This document shows, piece after piece, positions 33,492-45,720 of a stretch of 64,000 bases of DNA; within the stretch, counting starts at the first letter, position 1; each line of letters opens with the position of its first letter. The DNA comes from Sisyra terminalis (lineage: Eukaryota; Arthropoda; Insecta; Neuroptera; Sisyridae): assembly GCA_958496175.1 (NCBI GenBank), contig OY292278.1, positions 36,022,001-36,086,000 on the forward strand, given 5' to 3'. The notes beneath the pieces were generated by a model. It searched no databases and had not been told where the DNA came from. It worked only from the letters and a program-made list of their open reading frames with translations. A program made the position numbers and the translations under genes.

Positions 33492-34015
33492 AGTATTAGC
33501 AAAATTAAGAAAAAGCTCAAAAAAAAATTAAGAAGTAAATATTACAACAAAGAACTTACATTCAGAAACCTTCGAACAAAATGTTTGCAGAAAATTCCCA
33601 CAGTTAAAATAAAACTCAAATTAAAAGCAGTTCCACGCAAAAAGCTTTCTTTTTAAAAGCTCAATTAAAATATAATTCTCAATTTTTAGTCAAATCAGCC
33701 GACTTCTTTAACGAAATTGTCATAAAACTAAAGCTTCTTTTTATTTCCTTTTGATTAGGTAGTATTAGCAAAATTAATAAAAAGCTCATAAAAAAAATAA
33801 GAAGTTAATATTACAACAAAAAACTTACATTAAAAAACCACCAAACGAAATGTTTGTAGAAAATTCCTACAGTTAATAAAACTCAAATTAAAGAGTTCCA
33901 CCAAAAAAGCTTTCTTTGTAAAAGCTCAATTAAAATATAATCTTCTTAACAAAAATTATTAATTTTTAGTCATTTCAGCCGACTTCCGCGACGAAATTGT
34001 TATTGAATTAAAGTT
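33492..34015 (+). repeat. tandem duplication, two ~250 bp units
   Basis: Copies at 33492-33736 and 33761-34015 both start AGTATTAGCAAAATTAA and both contain AAGCTCAATTAAAATATAAT and TCAGCCGACTTC. Divergence is moderate, with small indels. The unit has no coding frame. Confidence 0.85.
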
Positions 34016-34099
34016 TTACCGAATCGGAAAAACAATTCAAGGTGCACAAGAAAATAAAAACTTTTGCTCAACAGTATTTCTGAATATCACTAGCGTTTG

Positions 34100-34640
34100 A
34101 TAAATTTTGACATCAGAATCAAATTTGGCATTAACTCCAGAATACCTAGAACTTTTATCATTGTATTGGGACCGTCGATTCTTCCAGGTTATCGTACTTC
34201 CAAGTATTACAGGACGAGATAACTGCACTAAAATCCATCAAAACAGGAGTTCCTCAAGGAGGACTGGATAATGTACTCCGTTGTTATACTTGTTGTTCAC
34301 AGCTTATATCATATTATATTATATGACGTTTTAGCAACTACATATGCAGATGATTCAGCGATTGTTGCAATTGCAAAATCCCTCGAAAATTCATCAGTGA
34401 AACTCCAGAACCACCTAAACAAAATCGAGTAATAGGCTATGAAGTGAAGAATAAAGATCCTGAAAAAATCAGTGCACGTTACCTTTACCTTGCAAAGGCG
34501 AACATGACCCCCAATAATTATCAGTGACAAAATATAGGGTCTTATAGGGAGCATATGGGTATGCACCTTAATAGAGGTTTTACACCACATAAATCTAAAA
34601 CGAGAGCACTTAAAAAGAAAATTCAAATGGATTTTTTAGT
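34100..34640 (+). pseudogene. jockey-type LINE reverse transcriptase fragment, degenerate
   Basis: Frames in turn give ALKSIKTGVPQGG (RT block B), LATTYADDSAIVAIAK (catalytic block C), VKLQNHLNKIE, and HMGMHLNRGFTPHKSKTRAL. These follow the RT order of non-LTR elements. Stop codons and frame changes interrupt each step. It is a different family from the LINE at 40200-42160, which has FGDDTA here. Confidence 0.75.
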
Positions 34641-35065
34641 AGTTCACAATGTTATCCATTCTTTCCATGGAAAATTGATTTTAAAGTCCTCAAATTTAGT
34701 CTGCAAATTAATAAGTTTGAGCTTTTAATGAGTCTTTTTTACCTGTGATTGTAATATTTATCAATGAAAAGCGTTATTTTTTTTTTGATTATCAGAGGGT
34801 TCACGCGAGCCATAGCATTCACATCAAAGGGTTTGAGCAAATCCTTGCGCACCCCCAGGAAAGCAACTCTAATAATTATGATAATTAAAAAAAATAATTC
34901 TTGCAAATTAGGACGTCTTTATTTCTGTTAAACTAGTCATATTTATGGTTTATCGGTTTACCTAAAGGACTTATAAGTTTGCTGAGAGACATCAAGAAAA
35001 TAATAGGCAAATGTATATCAATATGCATGATGGTAAAGACAGAGAATAAAGAATGTAATACATAC

Positions 35066-35735
35066 GTGTGAGTAAAAACCAAATATAATAATCATTGACT
35101 CAAATATTAATTAACTGATTGTTGTTATTTGTTTCAACTGTTATTTTTAATTCATTCAATTTGCAATTTTTGTCAGTTGTGTCAGTGTTGGCTATAAGTA
35201 GTTCACAGGTAGTTACTGGGTTATAAATTAATAGGCAAAATTATTTATGTATCTATGTAAGTAGAAACAAAAAACAAACAATATACTTAGGGGGCGTCCA
35301 TTAATTACGTGAGACAATTTTAGCTATTTTTCGATCCACCCTTGATAAGATTTTGTGAGGTTTTCTAATGTAAATGAGTTCTTTGCTTTGATAACATTAG
35401 ATTTATTTAAAAGAACAAGTTGAAAAAAAACTACGTGATATTTACCGAGACCATCCTTTTCCCCACGTGAGATTGTGTGAGATTTTTCTCGATACCTCCT
35501 CCCCGCTAAACGTCTCACGTAAATAATGGATGCCCCCTTAAATACAAAAGTGTGAGTGAAACAAAAGGAAATATATGAGCAAAAACCAGATAAAATAATA
35601 ACTGTCTCCAATATGAATTTACTGATTCTTGTCATTTGTTTCAACTGACACTTTGATTTCATTTAACTGTCCATTTTTGTTAGTTGTGTAATTGTTCGCT
35701 CTGAATATTTCACGGGTAGCTACTAGTTTCAAATG
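35066..35735 (+). repeat. diverged direct duplication flanking a MITE
   Basis: Segments 35066-35222 and 35573-35735 align along their length: both contain AGCAAAAACC or AGTAAAAACC, CTGATT-TTGT-ATTTGTTTCAACTG, TTTTTGT-AGTTGTGT, and GGTAG-TACT. The MITE at 35290-35537 lies between them. Confidence 0.65.
35290..35537. mobile_element. MITE with GGGGGCGTCCATTA ends (PIF/Harbinger-like)
   Basis: The 5' end GGGGGCGTCCATTAATTACG and the 3' end CGTAAATAATGGATGCCCCC are inverted copies, and the similarity extends through TCTCACGT. TTA occurs on both sides (35287-35289 and 35538-35540), a 3-bp duplication of the PIF/Harbinger type. The element is 248 bp, with no transposase. Confidence 0.8.
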
Positions 35736-35983
35736 TTTCACGAGCATGTTTTATTGAAATTCAATTTATTTTTCACAGCAATTTTAATGCAGCCACATTA
35801 ATTAATTTACAGCTGTGCTAAGTGGTTAGGTTTATTGTTGAGAGTGTCATTTAAAACTAATTTTTATTGAATTTTTATGTATCTTGGAAGCTCTTATTAT
35901 TATTTTTTATTAACTGTACCGTATTTATAAAATGAATTATAACTAGGATTATTGTTGACAAAGTAAAAGCGATTGCTTATGAA

Positions 35984-36024
35984 CGCCTGAGGAATACTTA
36001 GTAAAGAGCCGAAACGTCGCGAAT
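35984..36024 (+). ncRNA. hammerhead-ribozyme-like motif
   Basis: CGC-CTGAGGA ... GAAAC-GTC-GCG keeps the CTGANGA and GAAA cores and has complementary CGC/GCG flanks for stem I. Stem II is poor here. The sequence after it (about 36050) matches that after the motif at 38900, so both derive from one element family. Confidence 0.45.
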
Positions 36025-36479
36025 AAAAATCTAGTTTTAACGCCTTATTTTGATCATAGTCCTCTAAGAATTATTATTAAGTTATTATCACAAAAATTTT
36101 ACCATAAAGCAATTTTAATATGAACTGGCAGGAGAACGTCTATAATCTAAATGAGTTGTTAATGGAATATTTAAGTAGATTATTAGTCTTACGTAATTTA
36201 CATGAAGAATCCGTTAGGGTAGTTTGTCTAAATGATAATTTTTTTCATTTTGAGAAAAAAGTCCTAATTATTAAGTGCATTTTGTTCATCAGAGGAGAAA
36301 AATTGTCGTTAAATTAGCCTCGTTTTTTTTTTCCTTTTTGGTCTAATTATTTCCGTAATTAAGTCATAGAAATTAAAATAATTTTAGCTAGAGTCCATGA
36401 AAGTAAGTGGGGAAAAAATAATCTATGTTTGTAAACATATAATATGGGTATGTATGCATGGTCAGTATCTGATCCAGTT

Positions 36480-37260
36480 GGTATATAATCCAAAACAGAG
36501 CCTGCGGCCCCGATTTTTCAAGTTTTAACTTTCGACACCGAATCTCCTTATCTCAACAACAAAATCCAATTTCCTAAACAAATCGAATTTTCGTCGTTTT
36601 TTTTTTTTTTTTTTTTTTTTGGTTTTGAGGGGAGGGCATTTGAGAAAATTGGAGTTGGTATGAGCGTGGTGTATGTCCAAATATCGGGCAACCGGCCTCC
36701 AAATGGACATTCTTTCATTCTTTTCCAGCGCTCGTCCAAGTCTAACGATGAAGTCAATAAACTTTAAATTTAAAATGATGATAATGCTCACAGTACCTAC
36801 GATAGGCCTGTGGAGTTGTGGCTCAAAATCCCAACACCCGCTCAAAGAAAAAGACGAAGAAAAAATGAAGATATTTCATTCGGCCAAAGCGATTCGTAGG
36901 CTTTGTGAAATGCAGTAGGCCTGCTTAGATAATAGAAGGCAATTTGAAAAATTGATAGAAGAAGGCTTTGGCCAAAGCAAAGCCTACGTGTTCCTAGGTA
37001 TATGAAATTAATTTTATCGCCAGCATATTATGGAGGTTTTTTCGTTTGGGTTCGTTCTACGTCTATGAAACGAATAAAAAGAAGGCGGAATTGATAAATG
37101 ATGATAGTTTCGAGTCGTAATCGCGTTGCAATGCAAATCTAAATGGTCAGCCTTGATATTATATTTGAATTTTGAATTAATGGCCATTTGCCATGCAAAC
37201 TACTCGTAAATTATTTCAAAAATAATTGGCGTGCAAATTGAAAATTCACAATGACAATAT
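36480..37260. other. GC-richer island with a long T-run
   Basis: Repeat-poor sequence with a T-run at 36598-36620, GCCAAAGC repeated, and a perfect palindrome GCTTTGGCCAAAGC at 36965-36978. Open frames occur on both strands but have no known content. A control region is possible. Confidence 0.35.
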
Positions 37261-38721
37261 TTGATGTGTTTGAAAGAAATTTGATTCAAGTTACGTCTTC
37301 CTCAGCTACATATGCATCCCTAAAATCTCACTCAATTTTTATTTCCAATTTATTAGAAAAATTTCCATTCTTCAAATCTTAAAGTAACCTTTATAATATT
37401 TTCCTCATACTAGCATTTATCAACTTTATGGGAGATCACTTGGAAGGAAACGGTATATTATCTTACTAACTTCATTAATAAATTCCACTAATCAGTGCTT
37501 TGTTTATTATCAAACATTGAGCCAGACATTAAAAGGTTTAAGTTTTGATTAGGACACTACTTAACAAATAGTAGTGAATTAATAAAAAATATTTTTTTTG
37601 AGACAAGACAAAAAGCTTCCATTACTTTGGAAGATAGGTGCAAAATCGAAACACTTCCTTTTTCTTAGATATTAATATCCACTAGGATAGTGATTCCCTA
37701 GCTTTTAAAATATATGTATATTTTAAAATATACCATCAAGTTGTAGATTACTACGATTAATCCGTATTTTCCACTACATAAGAGTCTCAATAAAGTATTT
37801 TTCCTTTTTGTATGGAAAAATAAATTTTGAAAATTTAAAAAAGCTGTGCAAAAAATCATTTTTGAAGTGGATACTTTACAAAGTTATTGAATTCTATGGA
37901 AATTTGGGAATTCGTCGACTTTTCAGATCAAAGATCATTTTTAGTTGGAAACAATTGTCAATCTCATTATTGTTTATAATAAATAATACAATCTATTCAA
38001 ATTGATTTCCCAAAAAATATCTTTTTTTTTCCTTAAAATTTTTAGTAGACCTTCCAGCAACCACTAGCCTGAAAATTATTAATTAAAACTTTTCATATGT
38101 CGCTATATTAAAAATTAGAGTTTGGAAAGTTAAATTACAACCCCTTGTTTCATTCCTTTAAAATTGAACATTCGAAAAAACAATAAAAGTTTGCGGGTGC
38201 ATTTGTTTTTATATCCATAAAAAGCTTTAATGGTTCGACTAAAATCAGCTTTTGAAGCAATAATTCTGGACCCTTCTCGTTAAAACTACCATTGCTTAAG
38301 TTCTACATTTGTTATGAAACCGTATTTGTCAAGAAAAACAGGGAATCAAAAATTGCTATTTATGTATGACGATGATGTCCAAATCCCTTGGCGAAGCCAG
38401 AATTTGATGAAACGCATACCTCCGCTAAACTCTTCTCGTGCCCCTGGGGCCACGTAAACTTTGAGAAATGCAGTATTAGGGCATTGGAAATAGATCGATT
38501 AAATTTTAGGAGTACCTAAATCTGACGTAGTTCCCCAATAATGCTTCCCGTATAATGTGCTATTATACAACTTTTTTAAAAATAAATGGTAAACTGGGAT
38601 GCAAAGTATGTTTTAGGAAATTCATTATTGTTAAGTGGTACAAGCGCAAGTAAATTACTATGTACAAAGCTCGTAAAATTGCGGTGATGGTGGATTGCCA
38701 AACTATAAACCCAATGTCTTT
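37261..38721. other. intergenic, no gene recognised
   Basis: AT-rich. The 37808-38005 open frame has no family features. A GC-richer patch at about 38370-38470 contains CGTGCCCCTGGGGCCACG but nothing identifiable. Confidence 0.45.
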
Positions 38722-38994
38722 TGGTAAAAATATTCAAAGGACTAGGATCAAATAATCAGTCAAAACTATTTATTACATACGCGACGTTTCGGCCCGGTTA
38801 TTGAGCCTTCCTCAGGCGTTCTGAAATATCATAGCCAATTTGCATAGCAAATATCAAAGCCAATATCATAGCAATATTGGCTATGATATTTTAGAGCGCC
38901 TGAGGAAGGCTTAATAACCGGGCCGAAACGTCGCGTATGTAATAAATAGTTTTGACTGATTATTATTTGATCCTAGTCCTCTGAATATTTTTAC
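38722..38994. repeat. foldback with a hammerhead-like motif in each arm
   Basis: The arm at 38722-38838 recurs inverted at 38872-38994 with few mismatches. Read outward, each arm holds CGC-CTGAGGA-A-GGC ... GCC-GAAAC-GTC-GCG. The plus-strand copy has CTGAGGA at 38900-38906 and GAAAC at 38925-38929; the minus-strand copy lies at 38779-38818. The core, stem I (CGC/GCG) and stem II (GGC/GCC) are kept in both. Confidence 0.75.
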
Positions 38995-39419
38995 CAATTT
39001 ATCATCATCGAGGATCTGAAACTCTACAATAATGCCAATATCTTTTGTTTTAGTTTTTTAATGATTTTCGATCCTCTGTGGAGGAAAGTGATAGGTCCTT
39101 TCAAATTTAAACCCCGCTTTTGAATACAAAAACGTGAAATTATTTCAATTTAAATAATATTGATTTAATTTTTAAAGTTAAGAGAAAGGAAGTATAACAC
39201 AGTTTGACATTTCTTTAAATTACGAAAAAATATCTATTTTTGCTGAAAATACGAACTTATCAGATAAATTTGATCGAATATTAAGAAATTAATGATCATA
39301 GGAACTTTCCCCCCCATGGAACAGAAGGAATGGAGAAGATCCCTTAGTAATGCATTAACCAATTTTTCATAGGTGTTTATTAGGAGAAGAAGATTTTTTT
39401 CACCCCAAAGCTTATGTAG

Positions 39420-39520
39420 AAACACCGCTACCTCGAAAAAAATATTCTTTTGGTTTACAAATTTTTACTAACCCTACAGTTCCTGAAAACCTTAATAGCT
39501 TTAAAACGAAAAAAATAATT
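39420..39520 (+). repeat. SINE 3' fragment
   Basis: TTTTTACTAACCCTACAGTT followed by CTGAAAACCTTAATAGC matches the body of the SINE at 32090. The tRNA-like head is missing or degraded. Confidence 0.5.
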
Positions 39521-39824
39521 ATTTAAAAAAATAGAAGTAATTAAATAAAGAAACGTAAAATATTGAAAACAGTAATATTGAAGCTACGAAATTAGAAGTC
39601 TCATCGGCTTAAGAAGGGGGGAAGGACTAGAAGAAGATGTCAGGATAAAATGAAAAGTTACAAACAATAGGAAGATTAGAGAGGAGCGTGGAAAACCAGA
39701 AAGGAAGTGATTTAACTGAAGATTCAAACTACTTCCTAAGTTTTATACGAAACAAGTACCTACTAATAAACGTAATGTTGAAAAAAATTATCTTTGCTGC
39801 ACGTTTTAGTTCAACTATATTCAA

Positions 39825-40090
39825 ATAAACTATATTTGGATTTATACTTAGGTATACGTACAATAGATACACATTTATAGATTCACTTGTGGTATCTTAT
39901 GCTCAAAGATATGTACCCTTGTGAAACTTCGGTGAATATAAAATTTGTGAACTACCTAACAATGCACAAAAAATTAATGGTTTAGTAGAAATTAATTGAA
40001 ATAAACTATACTCGGTTTTGTAGTAAGGTATACGTACAATAGCTACATAATTATAATAGCTTTTGCAGTACTTCATGTTTATAGATTCGT
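39825..40090 (+). repeat. short direct duplication
   Basis: AAATAAACTATA, then AGGTATACGTACAATAG and TACA, occurs at about 39825-39885 and again at about 40005-40060. The similarity continues into TATAGATTC. No function is apparent. Confidence 0.55.
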
Positions 40091-40199
40091 TTCTGAAACC
40101 TCAGTTGCCACACAATAAGTGAAAAATCTAACGATGAACTTTCCGTTAATATATTTTGTTTTTAATGCAGATTGCAGTGTTCATTATTGCTTATGTATA

Positions 40200-42160
40200 A
40201 TAGCACTTGATAACAGAAATAAGAGAATTCAAAAACAATAACTTCACCAAATATACCGCAACGTTAGAAAATAGAAGTGGCACTTTATGGAGGGCAGTTA
40301 GGAATATGCAGGTTAACGTTAAAAATGTCCCTCCAATAAAAATCGATAATCATCGATATGCAACTACAGATTACGAAAAAGCAAATTTATTGGCCTCCCA
40401 TTTTGAAAAAATATCCACGCAAAACCAAAACTTTTAGGTTCACAGGCGCACACTTTCAAAGTGAACAGAACACTAAGCAAGTTTGCTAAAGACAGGTCAG
40501 AGAATGAAACTAACTACGCTTTCGTATCGCCAGGTAAAGTAAAGAAAATAATTAAATCGTTAAAAAACAATAAGGCCCCTGGCCCTGATAAAATCACCAA
40601 CAGAGCACTTAAAAACTTTCCGCGGAAAGCCGTAGTATATTTATCATACACCATTAACCATATTTTTAGCCGGCAATATTTCCCTAACCAATGGAAACAA
40701 GCAATTGTCATAGTCATACCAAAGGCAGGTAAAGAACTCAAACAACTAAATAATTCCAACTCCATTAGTTTACTAGACGCGTTAAGCAAGATCACCGAAA
40801 AAATAATACAAGATCACATAATCAATCACCTAACAGCTAACAATATTCTGATCAATGAACAATTCGGTTTTCGGAAACAACACTCAACGACTGCTCAGCT
40901 AGCAAGGCTGGTTGACAATGTAACCGAAGAGTTTAACAAAAAGAAGCACATTTGCTTGGTAACTCTGGACATAGAAAAGCATTTAATAACGTCTGGCACG
41001 CTGGGCTGCTATTTAAATTAATAAAATACAGATTTCCCAAGTACCTAATTAGATTGGGCTCTTCCTATCTCCATAACAGAACTTTTCGGGTTCAGATGGC
41101 GAATACATTGTCTGACCAAAAGAAAATAACAGCTAGTGTACCCCAAGGATCAGTTCTAGAACCTATATTATTTATTACTTGTATATTTAAATGATATCCC
41201 TTGTAGGAACAACTTAGCAGTGTCACTTTTTGGAGATGATACGGCACTGTCCGTGTCATCCTGGAGAACTGACACGGTAGCCAATAAACTAACGAAAAAC
41301 TTAGATCGAATAAATAGGTATTTCTTAAAATGGAAAATTAAAATAAATGCTGGAAAAACAAAAGCCATTTTAATAACTAAACAAAGGCCTATTAAAAATA
41401 AACGTGTTAGAATTTCCAACCAAGAAATAGAGTGGTCTCCCACACTAAAGTACCTGGGGGTCACTTTGGACCAAAAATTAACATTCACAGCACATATAAA
41501 TAATCTAGTGCAAAAAGGAAAGGGTCTAATTATGGCCCTATTCCCCTTGCTAAATAGAAACAGTGCTCTAAGCACAAAAAACAAAATACTTTTGTACAAA
41601 GCTCTGGTAAGGCAAATGCTCACGTATGCTGCACCATGCTGGAGTTTTACTAGTGAAACCAATCTGAAAAAACTCCAGATAACACAAAACAAATTTTTAA
41701 GGTTTGGTCTAAATGCCTCCAGGTATACATTGATTAAACAACTACATGAAGATGGAAACCTTCCAATGATAAAGGTATTTTTAAGGGAAGTGTGTGAAAA
41801 ATTCTTTTAAAGATGCGAGGATAATGATAGTGCCCTAATAAAAAGTATAGGCACCTATGACTATAATGTCGCAAACAAATACAGGAGAATAAAACATATT
41901 ATTCACTAATTTTTAATTAACAAAATAAGTGCTGGGTTTTTAAGATCGTTTTTCCTAGTGATCTGAGACAGATATCTTTAAATATTTATATAGTTAAGAA
42001 TTATATTAATTTTTTTTTTCTATTTTCTATGTTTTCTAAAGTTGTTGAAAGGCAAAGATATGCGTCTGGAACTTTTACTATTATATCATTTTATTTCTTT
42101 TATTGGATATATATTGTTACTGTAGAATAGACCAATAAAAAACTTTTATTTAAAAAACAG
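40200..42160 (+). mobile_element. jockey-type LINE, 5'-truncated, ORF2 frame-broken
   Basis: The reverse transcriptase of a non-LTR retrotransposon is spread over four frames (40207-40437, 40461-40980, 40980-41190, 41190-41810). Motifs in order: KNNKAPGPDKI (40560-40600), EQFGFRKQHSTTAQL, block A with LDIEK | AFNNVWH, block B ASVPQGSVLEPILF, block C LFGDDTA (YADD-type with Gly for Ala), then LKYLGVTLDQKLTF and the C-terminal QITQNKFLRFG. A single A seems missing in block A near 40978, and extra bases near 41185 break LYLNDIP. The endonuclease domain is gone. A 3' UTR ends in a short A-rich tail near 42160. It is inactive but young enough to align along its whole length. Confidence 0.9.
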
Positions 42161-42778
42161 GTACTAAGGTATATATAATAATTGAATGAGTAATCCGACT
42201 TGTGTAAATTGATTTACCTATACTGGGTTACCTAGTCTTTCGATTCTAGGGAATTGAAAGTATGTGTAAAAGCAAGCAGTATGTTCTGCAGATAGTTTAA
42301 AAAAAATCATTTTGTAAAATTCTTTGGAAAAAAAAGGATTTGTGGGATAAAATTATAGATTCTTAATGGTGATTTGAGGACAAAATTATTTAGAGAATTC
42401 GAACCAGGAAAATTACTTGAAATCATAATCTGATTAGTAGGTTTGTTTATTTTTTTAATTTATTAAACAATCATATGACTCACTATAACTAATCATAGAT
42501 TTTATTGTTATCTCTTTGATAATTAAACTATAAAAATTAAATAAATGTAAACAAAACTTTATCAACCTTAATAATTGTCTATGTTGTTTTTCAGATAAAT
42601 AATTTGTAGATGTTTGAGGCATTATGAAAACAATATGTTACGTAAGTATTGCTAAAAAGGTTTTAAATTGATAAATTCATCGATTGTTTTAGTATTTGTT
42701 TATATAATAACCGAATATAATGGGAAAGGGGTGAAATTTTATAGGTACAATTCAGACACAAATCAATTGGTTATCATC
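42161..42778. other. intergenic, no gene recognised
   Basis: AT-rich; nothing recognised. Confidence 0.5.
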
Positions 42779-42782
42779 TTAA

Positions 42783-43097
42783 GGGGTTACATGGGTTTAA
42801 TCGGGAAAAAACTGGTCTAATTTCAACAAATTTTTTTTCATATGAAAAATAAAATATTTTATTTACACACTTAATTGTCTTAAATTTACACATTTAGCAA
42901 AAATTTCTGAAATTTTCATAGAAAACCAATGAGCAGCTGCACCGATATACCAGCGGCGCACTGAGCTTTCCATGGCTGTATCTCCGAAACTATTACTCAG
43001 GTTAACTTGAATATTTAGGACAATATTTTAAAGATGTTGTAGAATTTTAAGACAAAAAAAAAACGAATTTTTAAAGCCGTGAAACTTATGCAACACC
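42783..43097. mobile_element. piggyBac-like MITE with TTAA target sites
   Basis: TTAA (42779-42782) precedes GGGGTTACATGGG and TTAA (43098-43101) follows ATGCAACACC. The inverted termini GGGGTTACAT and GGTGTTGCAT agree at 8 of 10 bases. The interior has a GC-richer patch with GGCTGTATCTCCGAAACTAT. The element is 315 bp and non-coding. Confidence 0.65.
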
Positions 43098-43233
43098 TTA
43101 AGGTATATGCTGCCAAATCTTAATTGAACTCAATCATTCGTTGAATTTTAGGATTCCATGGTAAACTAGTGATCCTCAACTAAGATAACCATGATAAACT
43201 AGATGTCCACTTTATATCGTAGCCATTTTTTGT

Positions 43234-43352
43234 TGTAATTTATCGTCATTTTATAACTAGGATTTATAGCGACTCTAGGGTTAATAAAAAACTAAATCGA
43301 TAATCGAATCCAGCACTTATCAGTTTTGAAGTGACCACTATAGTAATTTTAG
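43234..43352 (-). repeat. SINE copy (minus), 5' part degraded
   Basis: The minus strand gives ACTGATAAGTGCTGGATTCG (B-box region), then TTATTAACCCTAGAGTCGC, matching the SINE at 32090. Confidence 0.7.
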
Positions 43353-43894
43353 TTGAATACTTTTGATAAGTACTTCAAAAATAAAATTTTTAAGCAAGGT
43401 GTTTCTTATAAACCGCTATAAAATGGTGTGAAAAACAACGAAAAACAAATTTTAGGCCATTTACCGATCAAGTAAAAGATAAATTAACTGCAAATAAAGT
43501 TTTTAGGCGTTATTTAAAAGAAAATTATTTTTTTCGTGTAAATCAATTGTTTGTGAGTTATATGTTCTTATATTGTAGTTTTTAAAAGTTTCAATATACT
43601 TTACAGAACTATAAATCATACAATATGTTCTCATTTGTCAGTGGGTTATACAAATATTTTTTTCAAACTTGCTAATTTTATGACATTCCACTAAACTTTT
43701 CATTATTAATAGTAACTTTAAAATACAATAAAATTTTAATTCTAATAGGAAATATTAACTATTCATATCATAAATCACTCTATTATCAATTCTGTTAAAC
43801 ATTTAGCAACACAAATTTTATTATTTCATCAAAAAGTTTTTGAAGTCCTTCAATTTTTTTCTTCACTTTTTTTTTGTATTTGGCAAAGCACTTA

Positions 43895-44053
43895 GGGGAT
43901 GTTTTTTTATCATTCTTTTCTTTATACTAAAAATCACTTTTTCCAAATGGAGAATTCTTTTGAAATATCGAATTCAATTAGATTTCATCAAATCTTTGTC
44001 AATTGACAAAAACATCCCTTATTGAATCATTTTTCATAAAGCTTAACATCCCC
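43895..44053. mobile_element. small MITE with TA target sites
   Basis: GGGGATGTT (43895-43903) and AACATCCCC (44045-44053) are exact inverses, and TA flanks both ends. The element is 159 bp and AT-rich. The inverted part is short, so a Tc1/mariner-type origin is tentative. Confidence 0.5.
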
Positions 44054-44659
44054 TAAAGACAGCTCAATTTGAAGTAGAAAAAAAAATGATTTCACTGTGA
44101 AGTCAAGGGTTGTTTTTTTTACATGTTGACAATATTTTTTTTTGTAATATTAAAAATCATAGGATTTGAAGAATTCTTGAGTTTATTATTGTTGTATTGG
44201 TATTAATTATATTGTCTTATGAGGTATCTACCTACGTTATACTTTACAAGACTTTTGGCTTTGTTATGTATGGAAGGAGAACTCTTTTGGCTTTAAAATG
44301 ACCTTTTATAACATTAACCTTTCCCTTGATAATCTATGGCTTTAGATCATGAAGTTCCTGATTAGAAATTGCTTCAAACTATTTTCAATTACAAATAGCT
44401 ACCTAAATACGTAAAATGTCACCCTTAGTGATGACTTCATATACTAATACACAACTAATAAATCCAAAAGAAATGCATTGATGAATGCCAAAAAAAAATT
44501 TGGTTTTTACAAAGTGCAACAATATGTATCTCTGTATCATTTGAATATTTATTTTTTGAATTTGTTCCTGAAAATAAAAATATTAATAAGAAGGAAAAAA
44601 ATGCGAAATAATTGATTCGGTAACCTTTTCATGCTCCTATAACATAATATTTAGGCTAA

Positions 44660-45720
44660 TGCAAACTTAAATTGATCTATTGAATGTTGGCCGATCTTTT
44701 TTTGGGATTGGAAAAAAAAAATTAATGTGGGTAGTGCGCCCTTGACATGGACTCAGCGAAGAGCGGTCGCATCGGGGCCCTTTTCTCGGTCTTCGTTGCT
44801 CGTTGCTGGTGTCCTTGTTGGACCCGAATAGAAAAGGGGCCTCCACCACGGAATGCGGAAGGGCTGCATTGTGTGTAATATTTTTTTCTTCTGGTGTTTC
44901 AACTAACGGGACCTGTCGAAATCTTCTTGAGTTAGGTAAGGGCTGCACATAACCCTTTAATGCCCTACGGTCATTTCCTTGATTAATGATAGATTTAGTG
45001 GTTGGTGCGGACGATTCGAGCTCGTTTGGTTCCATCGATTTCTTTTACCTGAATTCGTACCCTGCTTTTTAATTGGGGGAGTAAAAGGGTTTCATTTCCC
45101 GTATTTTTTTTCGTTGCATCTAACCCTTTTTTGGCAAACTGATCTTTTTGTTTGGTCGCATGAAGAAAGGCTTGATAGCGGCCCGATTCGATCGATTTGA
45201 TGCGGCTGTCGAAATTTGATAAGTGCAGATTTTTTTGTACCGCATTCGAGATTGCCAGATGGGGATGCGAGTTGAGGGTGGTGAATTTGAATTTTTTTCA
45301 AAAGTCTATTTTTGGAGCTTTATTATATACCTATACGGTATGTGTTATGCAATATGCAATCTGTGTGATACGCCCGCACTTTGTATGGATGGCCTTATGG
45401 CGATTGGATCTTTTTCTGGCATGTCTTCTCTTCTTGCACATTTGTTCAAATGTCGACATTTGTTTGCGTTTTTTATATTCACTGACTATCGCCATTCTTG
45501 TCGTCGCATATTTTTTTTTTCTTTTTGTCCATTAATTTGGCTGCTTGTATTTATTATATTGTTGGGTATTTGGGCACTTCCGTGTTTGTAGGATGTGATA
45601 TCGACATGTGGTGTGGTTTTTTTCCTGCACTGTTTAGTCCTCGTGTTCTTTACAAGCGAATTTTTTACATTATTTTTTGGTTACCGTAAAAAATTAATAG
45701 GGTCCAGAAGTTTCGGGGTT
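44660..45720. other. GC-richer island with low stop density
   Basis: Open frames of 112-122 codons occur on both strands (44667-45035 minus; 45197-45591 plus) but none resembles a known protein, and the plus frames are rich in Phe from T-runs. Words such as TCGATCGATTTGATGCGGC occur. This looks more like conserved control sequence or an untranslated exon than a coding gene. Confidence 0.35.

Noticed and set aside
36593..36622. T-run as the poly(A) tail of a minus-strand retrocopy
   Set aside because: No retroelement or processed coding sequence is recognisable beside it, and no target duplication was found.
44667..45591. A gene of ~122 codons in the GC-richer island
   Set aside because: Frames of similar length occur on both strands, none has recognisable motifs, and the plus frames are dominated by Phe from T-runs.
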